Below are positions 1 to 9,264 of a DNA stretch of 64,000 bases, piece by piece (the stretch's first letter is position 1; every line of letters begins with the position of its first letter). A program made the translations under genes and the position numbers. Location: the NCBI RefSeq assembly GCF_017305915.1, contig NZ_JAFKJN010000013.1, forward strand, positions 124,001 to 188,000, given 5' to 3'. This DNA comes from Reyranella sp. Its GTDB lineage: Bacteria > Pseudomonadota > Alphaproteobacteria > Reyranellales > Reyranellaceae. The notes under the pieces are model-generated. The model did no database searches. It was not told where the DNA came from and saw only the letters and a list, made by a program, of their open reading frames with translations.

Positions 1-37
1 CGCCTACTACGACGTCACGGTGAGGCTCGAGCGGTGA
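1..37 (+). CDS. C-terminal tail of an unidentified protein (partial)
   Basis: The first bases read in frame as AYYDVTVRLER followed by TGA at 35-37. The residue mix is ordinary protein and the next gene converges from the other strand 12 bases later, so this is probably the end of a plus-strand gene that starts outside the window. Eleven residues are too few to name it, and the frame could be chance. Confidence 0.35.
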   Translation, partial: AYYDVTVRLER

Positions 38-49
38 TCGCCTTGGAGC

Positions 50-1045
50 CTATGCCGCCTTGGGCTTGAACACCCCGGCCTGATCGCGCAGTTCCGGCAC
101 CGGCGAGACCACGGGCTTGCCGGTGAAATGGTTGTCGAGATTCTGCGTCACCAGTTGGGTCATGCGCCGCTGCGCATGCTCGGTGCCGCCACCGAAATGC
201 GGCGTCATCACCAGGTTGTCGAGGCCCAGCAGCTCGGTGCCCTCGTAGGGCTCCTCGTCGTAGACGTCGAGCGCCGCGCCCTCGATCACGTTGGTGCGCA
301 GCGCCTCGGCGAGGTCGGCCTCGCTGACCGCCCAGCCGCGCGAGATGTTCAGCACGTGGCCGCGCGGGCCCAGCGCCTTCAGCACGTCCATGTTGATGAT
401 GTGGCGGTTGGAGGCGTCGGAGCGCAGGGCGACGATCAGGTAGTCGCACCAGGTCGCGAGCTCCATCGCGTTGGGGAAGTAGCGGAAGTCGACGTCGGTC
501 CGCTTGTTGCGGTTGCAGTAGCCGATCTCGACGTCGAAGCCCTTGATGCGCTTGGCGAACTCCAGGCCGATCGCGCCCAGGCCCAGGATGCCGACCTTGC
601 CGCCGGTCAGGCCGGCGATCGGGCCGAAGCGGTTGGGGATGCGCTTGGTCCATTCGCCGCGCCGGATCATCTTGTCGGCGCGCACGATGCGCCGGGTCGA
701 GGCGAGCAGGATGGCGACCGCCATCTCGGCGACGTCGGGGGCGTTCGCGTCGGCGCCGTGGGTGATCATGATGTTGCGCTTGCGGGCGGCGGCGAGGTCG
801 ACCCGCTCGTAACCGGTGCCGTAGCAGCAGAAGAGGGAGAGCCGCGGCAGCGCCTCCATCATTGCCTCGGAGAGGCCGACGCTGCCGGTGCTGACAATCG
901 CCTGCACCTTGTCGGCGACGCCGGGCGGGATGTGCGCCGGCGTGGGCTTGTCCATATGGCCCGCGATCTCGTAGCGCTCGCCGATGGTGGCCAGTGTCGT
1001 CTTGGTGAAATGGAAGCCGGTCAGGATCACGGGACGGTCGGTCAT
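50..1045 (-). CDS. D-isomer-specific 2-hydroxyacid dehydrogenase
   Basis: 331 aa, a full-length cytosolic NAD(P)H-dependent 2-hydroxyacid dehydrogenase that interconverts 2-keto and D-2-hydroxy acids; glyoxylate/hydroxypyruvate-type substrates are most likely. The nucleotide-binding loop VGILGLGAIG is at about 151-160. The catalytic triad of the family is visible: Arg in NISRG (about 233-237), Glu in DEEP (about 265) and His in TPHFGGGT (about 283). The ATG start lies divergent from pntAA, leaving about 105 bases between them. The exact substrate cannot be told from sequence. Confidence 0.9.
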   Translation of the reverse strand: MTDRPVILTGFHFTKTTLATIGERYEIAGHMDKPTPAHIPPGVADKVQAIVSTGSVGLSEAMMEALPRLSLFCCYGTGYERVDLAAARKRNIMITHGADANAPDVAEMAVAILLASTRRIVRADKMIRRGEWTKRIPNRFGPIAGLTGGKVGILGLGAIGLEFAKRIKGFDVEIGYCNRNKRTDVDFRYFPNAMELATWCDYLIVALRSDASNRHIINMDVLKALGPRGHVLNISRGWAVSEADLAEALRTNVIEGAALDVYDEEPYEGTELLGLDNLVMTPHFGGGTEHAQRRMTQLVTQNLDNHFTGKPVVSPVPELRDQAGVFKPKAA

Positions 1046-1150
1046 GGCTTGGCCCTAACATGCGCCCGTTGCATGCGTAAATCGTCAACGGCCCGCGCGG
1101 CGAAAAACCGGCTTGGCAAAGAACAAATCGCTGTGCAAGGTGCCCGCTCC

Positions 1151-2302
1151 ATGAAAATCGCCATTCTGAAAGAACGCCGCCCGCACGAGACCCGCGTGGC
1201 CGCGACTCCCGAGACCGTCAAGAAGCTGAAGGCGCTGGGCGCGGAGATCACGATCGAGGCCGGCGCCGGCAGCGCCGCTGCCTACACCGACCAGGCCTAT
1301 CAGGACGCCGGCGCAAATATCGTGCCGGATGCCGCGGCGGCGGCGGCGGCGGGCGACATCGTGTTCAAGATCCAGCGGCCGATGTCGGCCGAGGAGGGCG
1401 TCGACGAGCTCGCCCTGCTGCGCCAGGGTCAGACCTTGATGGCGCCGCTCGGCGCGCTGACCAACGCCGGCCTGGTGCAGGCGCTGGCCGGCAAGGGCGT
1501 GACCGCTTTCGCGCTCGAGCTGATCCCGCGCATCACCCGCGCCCAGTCGATGGACATCCTCTCCTCGCAGGCCAACCTCGCGGGCTACAAGGCGGTGCTG
1601 TTGGCGGCGAACAGTTTCGGCCGCATCTTCCCGCAGATGATGACGCCCGGCGGCACGCTCGCCCCGACGCGCGCCTTCATCATGGGCGTCGGCGTCGCGG
1701 GCCTGCAGGCGATCGCCACGGCGCGGCGCCTGGGTGCGATCGTGACGGCTACCGACGTGCGGCCGGCGACCAAGGAGCAGGTGCAATCGCTGGGCGGCAA
1801 GTTCGTCGCGGTCGAGGACGAGGAGTTCAAGGCGGCGGAGACCGCGGGCGGCTACGCCAAGCAGATGTCCGCCGAGTACCAGGCCAAGCAGGCGGCGCTG
1901 GTCGCCGAACATATCAAGCTGCAGGACATCGTGGTCACCACAGCGCTGATCCCCGGCCGCAAGGCGCCGGTCCTGGTGAGCGAGGACATGGTCAAGACCA
2001 TGAAGCCCGGCTCGGTGATCGTCGACATGGCGGTCGAGCAGGGCGGCAACTGCCCGCTCTCGGAGTTCGGCAAGGTCGTCGAGAAATACGGCGTGAAGAT
2101 CGTCGGTCCGGCCAACCTGCCCGGCGAGGTGCCGACCGATTCCTCGGCGCTGTTCTCGCGCAACCTGCTGAACTTCATCACGCCGATGATCGACAAGGAA
2201 ACCAAAAGCCTGAAGATCGACACAAACGACGAGGTGGTGAAGGGCACGCTGGTTACCCAGGACGGCCGGATCGTGCACCCCTCGCTCGCCCAAGCCTCCT
2301 AG
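1151..2302 (+). CDS. pntAA: NAD(P) transhydrogenase subunit alpha part 1 (domain I)
   Basis: 383 aa, soluble NAD(H)-binding domain I of proton-translocating transhydrogenase, which makes NADPH from NADH using the proton motive force. The start at [16 protein letters not shown] is chosen because the open frame upstream of it is antisense to the neighbouring dehydrogenase and has no homology-like features. The [15 protein letters not shown] and [19 protein letters not shown] regions are typical; the latter is the dinucleotide fold. The alpha chain is split into two genes as in Rhodospirillum rubrum, unlike the fused E. coli PntA. The stop overlaps the AGGAG ribosome site of the next gene, so the three pnt genes form one operon. 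Confidence 0.95.
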   Translation: MKIAILKERRPHETRVAATPETVKKLKALGAEITIEAGAGSAAAYTDQAYQDAGANIVPDAAAAAAAGDIVFKIQRPMSAEEGVDELALLRQGQTLMAPLGALTNAGLVQALAGKGVTAFALELIPRITRAQSMDILSSQANLAGYKAVLLAANSFGRIFPQMMTPGGTLAPTRAFIMGVGVAGLQAIATARRLGAIVTATDVRPATKEQVQSLGGKFVAVEDEEFKAAETAGGYAKQMSAEYQAKQAALVAEHIKLQDIVVTTALIPGRKAPVLVSEDMVKTMKPGSVIVDMAVEQGGNCPLSEFGKVVEKYGVKIVGPANLPGEVPTDSSALFSRNLLNFITPMIDKETKSLKIDTNDEVVKGTLVTQDGRIVHPSLAQAS

Positions 2303-2310
2303 GAGCCCCG

Positions 2311-2736
2311 ATGGACGACAGACTCGCCGGCGAAGCCGCCAAGCTCGCCTCCCAGGCGCAGGAACTCGCCGCCAACCTCCGGGCGGTGGCGCAGCAGATC
2401 ACCGATCTCTCGGCGCAGGGCACGCTCACCATTCCCGACGGCCACATGCCGTTCGTGGCGCTGCTGACCATCTTCGCGCTGGCCTGCTTCGTCGGCTACT
2501 ACGTGGTCTGGCGGGTCACCCCGGCGCTGCATTCGCCGCTGATGGCGGTGACCAACGCGGTGTCGTCGGTGATCATCGTCGGCGCGCTGTTGGCGGCGGG
2601 TCTGAAGAGCCTCGGGCCGGCGCAGCTGTTCGGCGCGATCGCCGTGGCGCTGGCCGCCGTGAACATCTTCGGCGGCTTCATCGTCACGCATCGCATGCTG
2701 TCGATGTTCAAGAAGAAGACTCCGGTAAAGAAGTAG
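2311..2736 (+). CDS. pntAB: NAD(P) transhydrogenase subunit alpha part 2 (membrane)
   Basis: 141 aa. This is the short membrane part of the split alpha subunit. After an N-terminal amphipathic stretch it has about three to four hydrophobic helices (around 47-67, 75-97 and 103-125) and a basic tail ending KKKTPVKK. It forms the proton channel together with PntB. Its start is 8 bases after the pntAA stop with AGGAG just upstream, indicating translational coupling. Length matches the roughly 139-residue homologue of R. rubrum. Confidence 0.93.
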   Translation: MDDRLAGEAAKLASQAQELAANLRAVAQQITDLSAQGTLTIPDGHMPFVALLTIFALACFVGYYVVWRVTPALHSPLMAVTNAVSSVIIVGALLAAGLKSLGPAQLFGAIAVALAAVNIFGGFIVTHRMLSMFKKKTPVKK

Positions 2737-2743
2737 ACGACCG

Positions 2744-4150
2744 ATGACCCAGGAACTGGCCGCCTACGGCTATCTGATCGCCGCCATCTGCTTCATCATG
2801 GCGCTGCGCGGGCTGTCGTCGCCCGAGACGTCGCGCGGCGGCAACCTCTACGGCATCGTCGGCATGGTGGTCGCCATCGGCGTCACCGTGGCGACCCCGG
2901 GCGTCGTTTCGCCGTGGCTGATCATCGGCGGCCTGCTGGTCGGCGGCACGATCGGCACGGTGGTGGCGATGCGGATCCACATGACGGCGCTGCCCCAGCT
3001 GGTCGCCGCCTTCCATTCGCTGGTCGGCCTGGCGGCGGTGTTCGTCGCGGCCTCGGCGTTCGTCTCGCCGGAGGCCTTCGGCATCGGCTCGCCCGGCCAT
3101 GTCAAGACCCAGAGCCTGGTCGAGATGGGGTTGGGCACGATCATCGGCGCCATTACCTTCACCGGCTCGATCGTCGCCTTCGCCAAGCTGCAGGGCCTGG
3201 TCACGGGCGCGCCGCTGATCTTCCGCGGCCAGCATCCGCTCAACGCGCTGATCGGCGTGGCGCTGCTGCTGCTGCTGGTGTGGTTCGCCATGCGCGGCCA
3301 TCCGATCACCTTTATGCTGCTGATCGCGCTGTCGCTGGCGGTCGGCTTCCTGCTGATCCTGCCGATCGGCGGCGCCGACATGCCGGTCGTCGTCTCGATG
3401 CTGAACTCCTATTCGGGCTGGGCGGCGGCGGGCATCGGCTTCACCCTGGGCAACACCGCGCTGATCGTCACCGGCGCGCTGGTCGGCAGCTCGGGCGCGA
3501 TCCTGAGCTACATCATGTGCAAGGGCATGAACCGCTCGATCTTCAACGTGATCCTGGGCGGCTTCGGCACCGACAGCTCGGCGGCAGGGGCGGCGGCCCA
3601 CAAGTCCGACAAGCCGGTCAAGGCGGGGTCCGCGGAGGACGCCGCCTTCCTGATGAAGAATTCCCAGAGCGTGGTCATCGTGCCGGGCTACGGCATGGCG
3701 GTGGCGCAGGCCCAGCACGCGCTGCGCGAGATGGCCGACATCCTGAAGAAGGACGGCGTGCAGGTGCGCTACGCCATCCACCCGGTGGCCGGCCGCATGC
3801 CGGGCCACATGAACGTGCTGCTGGCCGAGGCCAACGTGCCCTACGACGAGGTTTTCGAGCTCGACGACATCAACCGCGACTTCGCCTCGACCGACGTCGC
3901 CTTCGTGATCGGCGCCAACGACGTCACCAACCCGGCGGCCAAGACCGATCCGCAGAGCCCGATCTACGGCATGCCGATCCTCGACGTCGAGCGGGCGCAG
4001 ACCGTGCTGTTCGTCAAGCGCGGCATGTCGTCGGGCTATGCCGGCGTCGACAACGAGCTGTTCTTCCGCGACAACACCATGATGCTGTTCGCCGATGCCA
4101 AGGTGATGTGCGAGAACATCGTAAAGGCCTTGGAGGGCTCGGCTCACTGA
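2744..4150 (+). CDS. pntB: NAD(P) transhydrogenase subunit beta
   Basis: 468 aa, inner-membrane subunit. About eight or nine transmembrane helices occupy the first 270 residues. After a hydrophilic linker the NADP(H)-binding domain III follows, with VVIVPGYGMAVAQAQ near 307-321 and the later GANDVTNPAA and KRGMSSGYAGVDN segments that line the NADP site. It starts 7 bases after pntAB and completes the transhydrogenase operon. The role is NADPH supply and balance of reducing equivalents. Confidence 0.95.
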   Translation: MTQELAAYGYLIAAICFIMALRGLSSPETSRGGNLYGIVGMVVAIGVTVATPGVVSPWLIIGGLLVGGTIGTVVAMRIHMTALPQLVAAFHSLVGLAAVFVAASAFVSPEAFGIGSPGHVKTQSLVEMGLGTIIGAITFTGSIVAFAKLQGLVTGAPLIFRGQHPLNALIGVALLLLLVWFAMRGHPITFMLLIALSLAVGFLLILPIGGADMPVVVSMLNSYSGWAAAGIGFTLGNTALIVTGALVGSSGAILSYIMCKGMNRSIFNVILGGFGTDSSAAGAAAHKSDKPVKAGSAEDAAFLMKNSQSVVIVPGYGMAVAQAQHALREMADILKKDGVQVRYAIHPVAGRMPGHMNVLLAEANVPYDEVFELDDINRDFASTDVAFVIGANDVTNPAAKTDPQSPIYGMPILDVERAQTVLFVKRGMSSGYAGVDNELFFRDNTMMLFADAKVMCENIVKALEGSAH

Positions 4151-4193
4151 GGAGCGCCGTTCGCGGCGAGCCTCGCAAATGCGGAGGAACGCC

Positions 4194-4571
4194 ATGAAGA
4201 CCGTTCAATCGATGCTCGCCGAGGCGCAGGCCGCGGTGCCCATGATCAGCCCGCAGGAGGCCAAGGCGCTGGTCGGCAAGGCCGACGTGCTGTTTCTCGA
4301 CGTCCGCGAGCCGCCGGAGGTCGCGTCCTCGGGCAAGGTGCCGGGTGCGGTCGCGGTGCCGCGCGGGCTGGTCGAGTTCCGCGCCGACCCGGCCTCGCCG
4401 ATGCACGACAAGGCGTTCGACCGCTCCAAGATGGTGGTCTGTTACTGCGCCTCGGGCGGCCGCTCGGCGCTGGTCGGCAAGACGCTGAAGGACATGGGCT
4501 ACGACAACGTCCGCAACCTCGGCGGCTTCCAGGGCTGGGTGCAGGCCGGAGGCTCGGTCGAGAAGGCCTGA
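4194..4571 (+). CDS. Rhodanese-like domain protein
   Basis: 125 aa, single rhodanese domain, probably cytosolic because no signal peptide is seen. The active-site loop is CYCASGGRSA at about 83-92, and the typical FLDVREPPEVA and NLGGFQGWVQAGG segments are present. Rhodaneses carry sulfane sulfur on the loop cysteine. The start at MKTVQSM is preferred over an in-frame codon five residues earlier because GGAGG lies 6 bases upstream. It follows pntB by 43 bases and may be co-transcribed, but a link to transhydrogenase is not established. Confidence 0.9.
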   Translation: MKTVQSMLAEAQAAVPMISPQEAKALVGKADVLFLDVREPPEVASSGKVPGAVAVPRGLVEFRADPASPMHDKAFDRSKMVVCYCASGGRSALVGKTLKDMGYDNVRNLGGFQGWVQAGGSVEKA

Positions 4572-4576
4572 CGCCG

Positions 4577-5215
4577 TTGCCCCGCCGCGCCGTCCTGTTC
4601 GACGTCGGCGGGCCGATCGACATGGAGTTCGCCCGCGAGATCGCGCTGGACGGCGCGATCGCCTCGGCCTGCGGCCTGGAGGGCATCCGCATCGACCAGG
4701 CGGCGATCGAGGAGGCCTCGGAGAAGGCCGTCGTGGCGTTCGCGCCCGATGCACACGTCCACATGATCGAGACGCTGTGCGGCGACCCGCGCACGGTCGA
4801 GCGCGTGCGCCAGCGCGTGCAGGCGATGACCGGCAACCTCGACGTCTTCCAGCTCCGCCCGGACATCGACGGCCTGCTGCGGAAACTGCGCAAAGCCGGC
4901 CTGACGCTCGCCGTCGCAGAGGCCGAGCGCGAGCGGATCGAACGGGCCGGACTCGGCGATCTCTTCGTTTACGGCGACCCGGGCGTGCCGCCGGCCGACT
5001 GCATCGTGGTGGCGGACCGTCTCGATCGGGACATCGCGCCGGCCAAGGCGCTCGGCATGGCGACGATCCGCTTCAGGACAGGCCGCTATCGCAAGCAGAA
5101 GCCGCGCTCGCCGGCCGAGACGCCGGATGCCGAGGTCACGGACGTGGCCGGGCTGGAAGCGGCGATCCTCGAGCTGTGCCCAGCATCCATCGGATCAGAT
5201 CCCGCGTCGTCGTGA
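4577..5215 (+). CDS. HAD-superfamily hydrolase-like protein
   Basis: 212 aa with a TTG start 5 bases after the rhodanese stop. Motif I reads LFDVGGPID, a D-x-G-G variant in which the usual second aspartate is missing, as in some YihX/epoxide-hydrolase-type HADs. The C-terminal part keeps a motif-IV-like region (CIVVADRLDRDIAPAKALGM). The fold assignment is reasonable but phosphatase activity is uncertain because of the altered motif I. Its last 80 bases overlap the 3' end of the convergent nucleotidyltransferase pseudogene. Confidence 0.75.
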   Translation: MPRRAVLFDVGGPIDMEFAREIALDGAIASACGLEGIRIDQAAIEEASEKAVVAFAPDAHVHMIETLCGDPRTVERVRQRVQAMTGNLDVFQLRPDIDGLLRKLRKAGLTLAVAEAERERIERAGLGDLFVYGDPGVPPADCIVVADRLDRDIAPAKALGMATIRFRTGRYRKQKPRSPAETPDAEVTDVAGLEAAILELCPASIGSDPASS

Positions 5216-5926
5216 AATCGTCGACGCCGTCACCGTCGCGCCAGACGAGGGCGCGGTCGATCAAGCCGCGCCATGGCTCGGCGACGCGCGGGCGGGCCCA
5301 GCGTGCGGCGGCGGGCTTGGACGCCACGTCGCCGGTCTCGAGCGTGTAGAGCATGCGGCACATGGTGAGGACGGCATAGGCCTGGTAGCCGCGGCGCTTG
5401 AGCCGCACGGGATCGTCGAGCTGCGACTGCCACCAGCCGTGCAGCACATCGAGCGTTTCCGCCTTCAGGTCTTGCGGATCGACCGGCGCGATGAAGCTCC
5501 TCGGCTCGGGACCCACCAGGGCAATGCCATGCTCGCGCAGCATGAAGCGCTGCAGCGCGCGCTCGATGCCCTTGTGTGATCCAGCCCGTACCAGCCGCCC
5601 ATGCCGATGGTGGGGAACATCGTGCCCGCGGGATTGAAGTCCTCGAACACGCGCAGGGGCAGGAACGAGCCTTCGAGCTTGGCCGCCCAAGGCGAACCGG
5701 AGGCCTGGATCCGCCGGTTCAGCGCGCCGAGCTCGGTCTGCCGTGCCATGGGATCGCTCCGGGTCACGACGACGAAGTCGATATCGCTGGTTTCTTCGTC
5801 GAAGCCGCCGCTGGTCAGCGAGCCGAACAGGTACATGCCGAAGAGGTCATCGCCGAGGAGGGCGCGGCTTTCGGACAGCAGCGCCGCCAGGACTTGGTCG
5901 ATCTCGGGGTAGGCCGTCCAGCTCAA
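5136..5926 (-). pseudogene. AadA-like nucleotidyltransferase, frameshifted
   Basis: The first part (from a TTG at 5926) encodes a nucleotidyltransferase domain with GSLTSGGFDEETSDIDFVVV, the G-S-x(n)-D-x-D signature. Around 5570-5580 the frame breaks: the same frame runs into HTRASSARC and stops at 5465, while another frame continues with HKGIERALQRFMLREHG and an AadA-type helical C-terminus (AYAVLTMCRMLYTLETG, SKPAAARWA). Two extra or one missing base at GATCACACAAGG explains it. The TTG overlaps the TGA of the upstream amidohydrolase (TTGA), so it was translationally coupled. It could be a true pseudogene or a sequencing error. Homology to aminoglycoside adenylyltransferases does not by itself mean resistance. 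Confidence 0.8.
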
Positions 5927-7446
5927 GGGTGATGGTGGCTGGCGCCGAAGCGGTGGATGTGCAGCGGCGCCTTGGCGAGGCCGGGGCAGAAGGCGCCGAC
6001 CACCTTCTCCAGCCGGTGGTAGAGCTTGCGGGCGTCGCCCATCGGCTTGGCGCGGCGCATCTGCGAGGCGGCCGCCTGGTCGGCGAGCTGGGCGAGATCG
6101 ACGGTAAGCAGCTTGCGGTCCTCGACGACCAGGCGGCCGCCGACCATCACCGAATGCACGGCGCTGCCGTCCTCGGTGTGCACGATCTGGTTCACCGGGT
6201 CGTTCATCGGGATCCAGTTGATGTGATGCAGGTCGAGGAAGACGATGTCGGCCTTGTAGCCCGGCGCGATCTTGCCGATCTGCGTGGCGAGGCCGAGCGC
6301 ACGGGCGCCGCCTTCGGTCGCGGCCCGCAGCGCTTCCTCGGTGGTGACCCAGCGGTCGTGGTCCGGCCCCTGCACCTTGGAGGCGAAGGAGGCGAGCCGC
6401 ATCGCCTCGTAGACGTTCTGGTTGTCCGAGCAGTTGGCGCCGTCGGTGCCGATGCCGACATTGATCTTGGCGTTCATCATGCCGCGCACGTCGGCGAGCC
6501 CGTTGCCCAGCCGCATGTTGGAGCCGGGGTTGTGCGCCACCGAGGCGCCGCGGTCGCCCAGCCGCTTCATGTCGTCGTTGTCGAGCCACACGCCGTGCGC
6601 CACCGTGAAGCGGTCGGTCACCAGGCCGAGCTCGTCCATGTGGGCGGTGAGCGTGCTGCCATAGCGCTTGAAGCCCGCGATCACCTGCACCTTGGATTCG
6701 GCGACGTGTGTATGCAGGCCGACATCGTATTCCCTGGCGAGGTCGCGGCAGGAGAGCAGGAAGGCGTCGCTGCAATGGTGCGGGATGGTCGGCGCCAGCG
6801 CGAGATGCACCGTCTCGAACGGCCACTTCTGCAGCGCCTTCTTCATCTGCTTGGCCGTGGCCTTCCACGGCGCCAGCCTGAAGCTCTCGACCTCTTTCTG
6901 CAGGCCCGGCGACAGGCGCTCCATCAATCCCGGGATCGCCTCGAAGAAGGTGAGGTCGGCCACCATCGGCGCCAGCACGCAGCGCATGCCGGCCTCCTCG
7001 TAGCCGCGCGCCATCGCCGACAGGCCCTCGACCGACGGCAGCGGGAACTCGGCGGCGAGATCGTAGGCTGCGGTGCAGCCTTTCAGCAGCATCTCGGCCG
7101 CGCCGATCTTGGCCGAGAGATGTTTGTCATCCAGCGTACGGCCGATGCCGACCCACTGGCTCGCCGTCAGCAACAGCTCGAGCGACCAGCGATCGTAGAG
7201 TCCCTTGCCGAGGTTCCCCGGCCCGTGCGTGTGCGCGTTGATCAGGCCGGGATGCATCAGCCGGTTTCGCGCATCGATCACCGCTGCGCCTTCCGGTGCG
7301 GCCATGTTGGGCCGTCCGATCTGCGCGATCGTGTCTCCCTTGATCAGGATGTCGGCCGGCACCGCCTGGCGACGATCGATGTCGAGGAGCTTGCCGCCGC
7401 GAATGACGGTGTGAGCGGGAGGCTTCGTCGAAGGTTTCTGGGCCAT
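5923..7446 (-). CDS. Amidohydrolase (TRZ/ATZ chlorohydrolase/deaminase type)
   Basis: 507 aa metal-dependent hydrolase of the cytosine-deaminase/ATZ group. The first metal ligands are in INAHTHGPGN, followed by VGLHTHVAES, VAHGVWLDNDD, VAHNPGSNMRLGNG and the GTDGANCSDN aspartate motif. Such enzymes deaminate or dechlorinate N-heterocycles or related amides; the substrate here is unknown. The start is set at MAQKPSTK; a GTG 30 bases upstream is possible. It is followed, with a 3-base overlap, by the aadA-like gene. Confidence 0.88.
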   Translation of the reverse strand: MAQKPSTKPPAHTVIRGGKLLDIDRRQAVPADILIKGDTIAQIGRPNMAAPEGAAVIDARNRLMHPGLINAHTHGPGNLGKGLYDRWSLELLLTASQWVGIGRTLDDKHLSAKIGAAEMLLKGCTAAYDLAAEFPLPSVEGLSAMARGYEEAGMRCVLAPMVADLTFFEAIPGLMERLSPGLQKEVESFRLAPWKATAKQMKKALQKWPFETVHLALAPTIPHHCSDAFLLSCRDLAREYDVGLHTHVAESKVQVIAGFKRYGSTLTAHMDELGLVTDRFTVAHGVWLDNDDMKRLGDRGASVAHNPGSNMRLGNGLADVRGMMNAKINVGIGTDGANCSDNQNVYEAMRLASFASKVQGPDHDRWVTTEEALRAATEGGARALGLATQIGKIAPGYKADIVFLDLHHINWIPMNDPVNQIVHTEDGSAVHSVMVGGRLVVEDRKLLTVDLAQLADQAAASQMRRAKPMGDARKLYHRLEKVVGAFCPGLAKAPLHIHRFGASHHHP

Positions 7447-7476
7447 GCGGCCACAGTCTCGCAAACATGGTGCCAC

Positions 7477-7785
7477 GAAGGCGACTCGAATCGCCCCAGT
7501 GCCATGGCGAGCAGCCTGTCACAGCAACATCCTCGCCGTTCGAGCTTGGCCATCAGCCCGACCACGTTGTCGGGGATGATGTTGAGCCGGCGATGGCGGC
7601 GGGATCAGCGTGGGCGCGCAGGCCGTGCCCGACCGGCACGAGGTTGCCGACCGCAGAACTAGCCGAACTGGACCATACCGGGCGGGAAAGTGCCCTCAGC
7701 CATGCCGCCGCTGCAAGCGATCCGGCTTGAGGGGCTGCGGATAACCCCTGTAGCATGATCGTCAGAACCAGGAGATGGAACGGCC
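7477..7785. other. Intergenic stretch without a convincing gene
   Basis: About 310 bases between two divergent amidohydrolase genes. A minus-strand frame reads LNIIPDNVVGLMAKLE with no clean start or continuation, which might be a relic of a membrane or transport gene, but I cannot identify it. AGGAG at the right end belongs to the next gene. No terminator or RNA gene is seen. Confidence 0.4.
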
Positions 7786-8934
7786 ATGCAGCACGAGCTG
7801 ATTTCGGGCGACAACCACATCGACCTGACCTACTGCCCCGCCGACCTGTGGTCGGCGCAGGCGCCCGACAAATGGAAACAGAACGCACCGCGTGTCGAGG
7901 AGCGCAACGACGGCCAGCACTGGTTCGTCGACGACAAGGACCGCGGCATGTGGAACGGCGTCGGCCCGGGCTTCCTGCCCTACACCAAGGGCGCGTTCGG
8001 CCACATCGACGAGATGAAGGACGCCGGCTTCGACTGGGATTCCTATCCCGGCGCCAAGCCGCGGCCGACGACACCCGAACTGCGGATCGCCGATCTCGAC
8101 CGCGACGGGCTTGCCAAGGAGATCATCTACGGCTGCCTGATGGTCAACGACATGGTCGACGACGTCGCGCTCCGGAACTGGGTGAACGAGCGCTACAACG
8201 ACTGGGCCGCCGACTTCGCCCGCCGCGCCGATCCCAACCGCGTGTTTCCGCTGGCCATCATCCCCAACACCGATCCCGTCGTCGCTGCCGCCGAAGTGCG
8301 GCGCTGCGCCAGGATGGGGCTGAAGGGCGGCGACCTCGCCTTCAAGCGCATGAGCCTGCCGCTCTACCACCACGGCTGGTATCCGCTGTGGGAGGCGGCG
8401 GCGGAGTGCAAGTTCCCGATCTCCTTCCATTCGACCGGCTTCAAGAACGTGCGCGCGCCCGATACGCCGGAGATGGAGAAGCAGTACGCCGTCCAGCACC
8501 GCCTGGTGCGCTCGGCGCTGTTCCAGCTCGACACCATGGAGGTGCTGGTCTCGCTGCTCGCCTCGGGCGCCTGCGAGAAGTATCCCGACTTCAACTTCGT
8601 GCTGGGCGAATCGGGCGTGACCTGGCTGCCCTACGTGTTCGACCGGCTCGACACCGAGTATCACGACCGCGCCCGCCAGCTCGGCTTCAGGATGAAGCCC
8701 AGCGACTACTTCCGCCGCCAGGGCTACGTCACTTACCAGCAGGACAAGTTCCTCGAGCCGATCGTGCCGCTGATCGGCGAGGACAACATCATCTGGGGCG
8801 CCGACTATCCGCACCCCGATTGCCTGTGGCCCAACAGCCGCGACACGCTGGCCCAGAACCTCTCGGGCTTCTCGCCGGCGGTGCAGAAGAAGATCGTGCA
8901 CGACAACGTCGCGCGGTTGTACGGGCTGAACTGA
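7786..8934 (+). CDS. Amidohydrolase family 2 (ACMSD/LigJ-like)
   Basis: 382 aa amidohydrolase of the PF04909 type. An N-terminal metal-binding motif (SGDNHIDL, about 8-15), a central FPISFHSTGF histidine and the C-terminal WGADYPHPDCLWP aspartate motif are seen. The family includes decarboxylases and hydratases of aromatic acid breakdown and many uncharacterised hydrolases. AGGAG lies 8 bases before the ATG. The short lipoprotein gene starts immediately after the stop. Confidence 0.87.
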   Translation: MQHELISGDNHIDLTYCPADLWSAQAPDKWKQNAPRVEERNDGQHWFVDDKDRGMWNGVGPGFLPYTKGAFGHIDEMKDAGFDWDSYPGAKPRPTTPELRIADLDRDGLAKEIIYGCLMVNDMVDDVALRNWVNERYNDWAADFARRADPNRVFPLAIIPNTDPVVAAAEVRRCARMGLKGGDLAFKRMSLPLYHHGWYPLWEAAAECKFPISFHSTGFKNVRAPDTPEMEKQYAVQHRLVRSALFQLDTMEVLVSLLASGACEKYPDFNFVLGESGVTWLPYVFDRLDTEYHDRARQLGFRMKPSDYFRRQGYVTYQQDKFLEPIVPLIGEDNIIWGADYPHPDCLWPNSRDTLAQNLSGFSPAVQKKIVHDNVARLYGLN

Positions 8935-9105
8935 GTGGGCCGCGGCCTTCCCGCGCTTGCCTCGCTGCTGGCCGTGCTGCTGATCGGCACGACCGGCTGC
9001 AAGGGCATCCCCGACGACGGCCGCTACCAGGGCTATGGCGGCCCCAACCGCGGCGGCGCGGAGACCGGCCTGCCGGTCACGCCATACGACCCCAACGTGC
9101 GGTAG
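8935..9105 (+). CDS. Small putative lipoprotein (56 aa)
   Basis: The GTG directly abuts the TGA of the amidohydrolase. The product has a hydrophobic leader (LPALASLLAVLLIGTTGC) ending in a possible lipobox cysteine, then KGIPDDGRYQGYGGPNRGG. The mature part resembles another small lipoprotein in this window at 37573-37701: both read C-K-x-x-P, then D-G-R-Y, then N-R-G. Existence is supported by that similarity; function is unknown. Confidence 0.6.
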   Translation: MGRGLPALASLLAVLLIGTTGCKGIPDDGRYQGYGGPNRGGAETGLPVTPYDPNVR

Positions 9106-9264
9106 GCACCGAATCCGGCGGAGGGCCGGACGCCTCCGATGCCGATTCCATAAGGATTTTGTCGAGAATCCGGGAATCCGGGCACCACCCCCCAGGCCGG
9201 ACGCCCGCGGACGCTCCGGACGCCCGGACAAGAGACTGCAATTGGATTTTCCTTATCGCAGCCG

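Noticed and set aside
128..1150. N-terminal extension of pntAA
   Set aside because: The extension is antisense to the 2-hydroxyacid dehydrogenase; the family start is at 1151.
5743..7662. 639-codon plus-strand frame across the amidohydrolase
   Set aside because: Shadow of the minus-strand amidohydrolase with its metal motifs.
9106..9264. Gap with repeated GGACGCC strings considered as a small RNA
   Set aside because: No stable terminator or conserved structure could be drawn.
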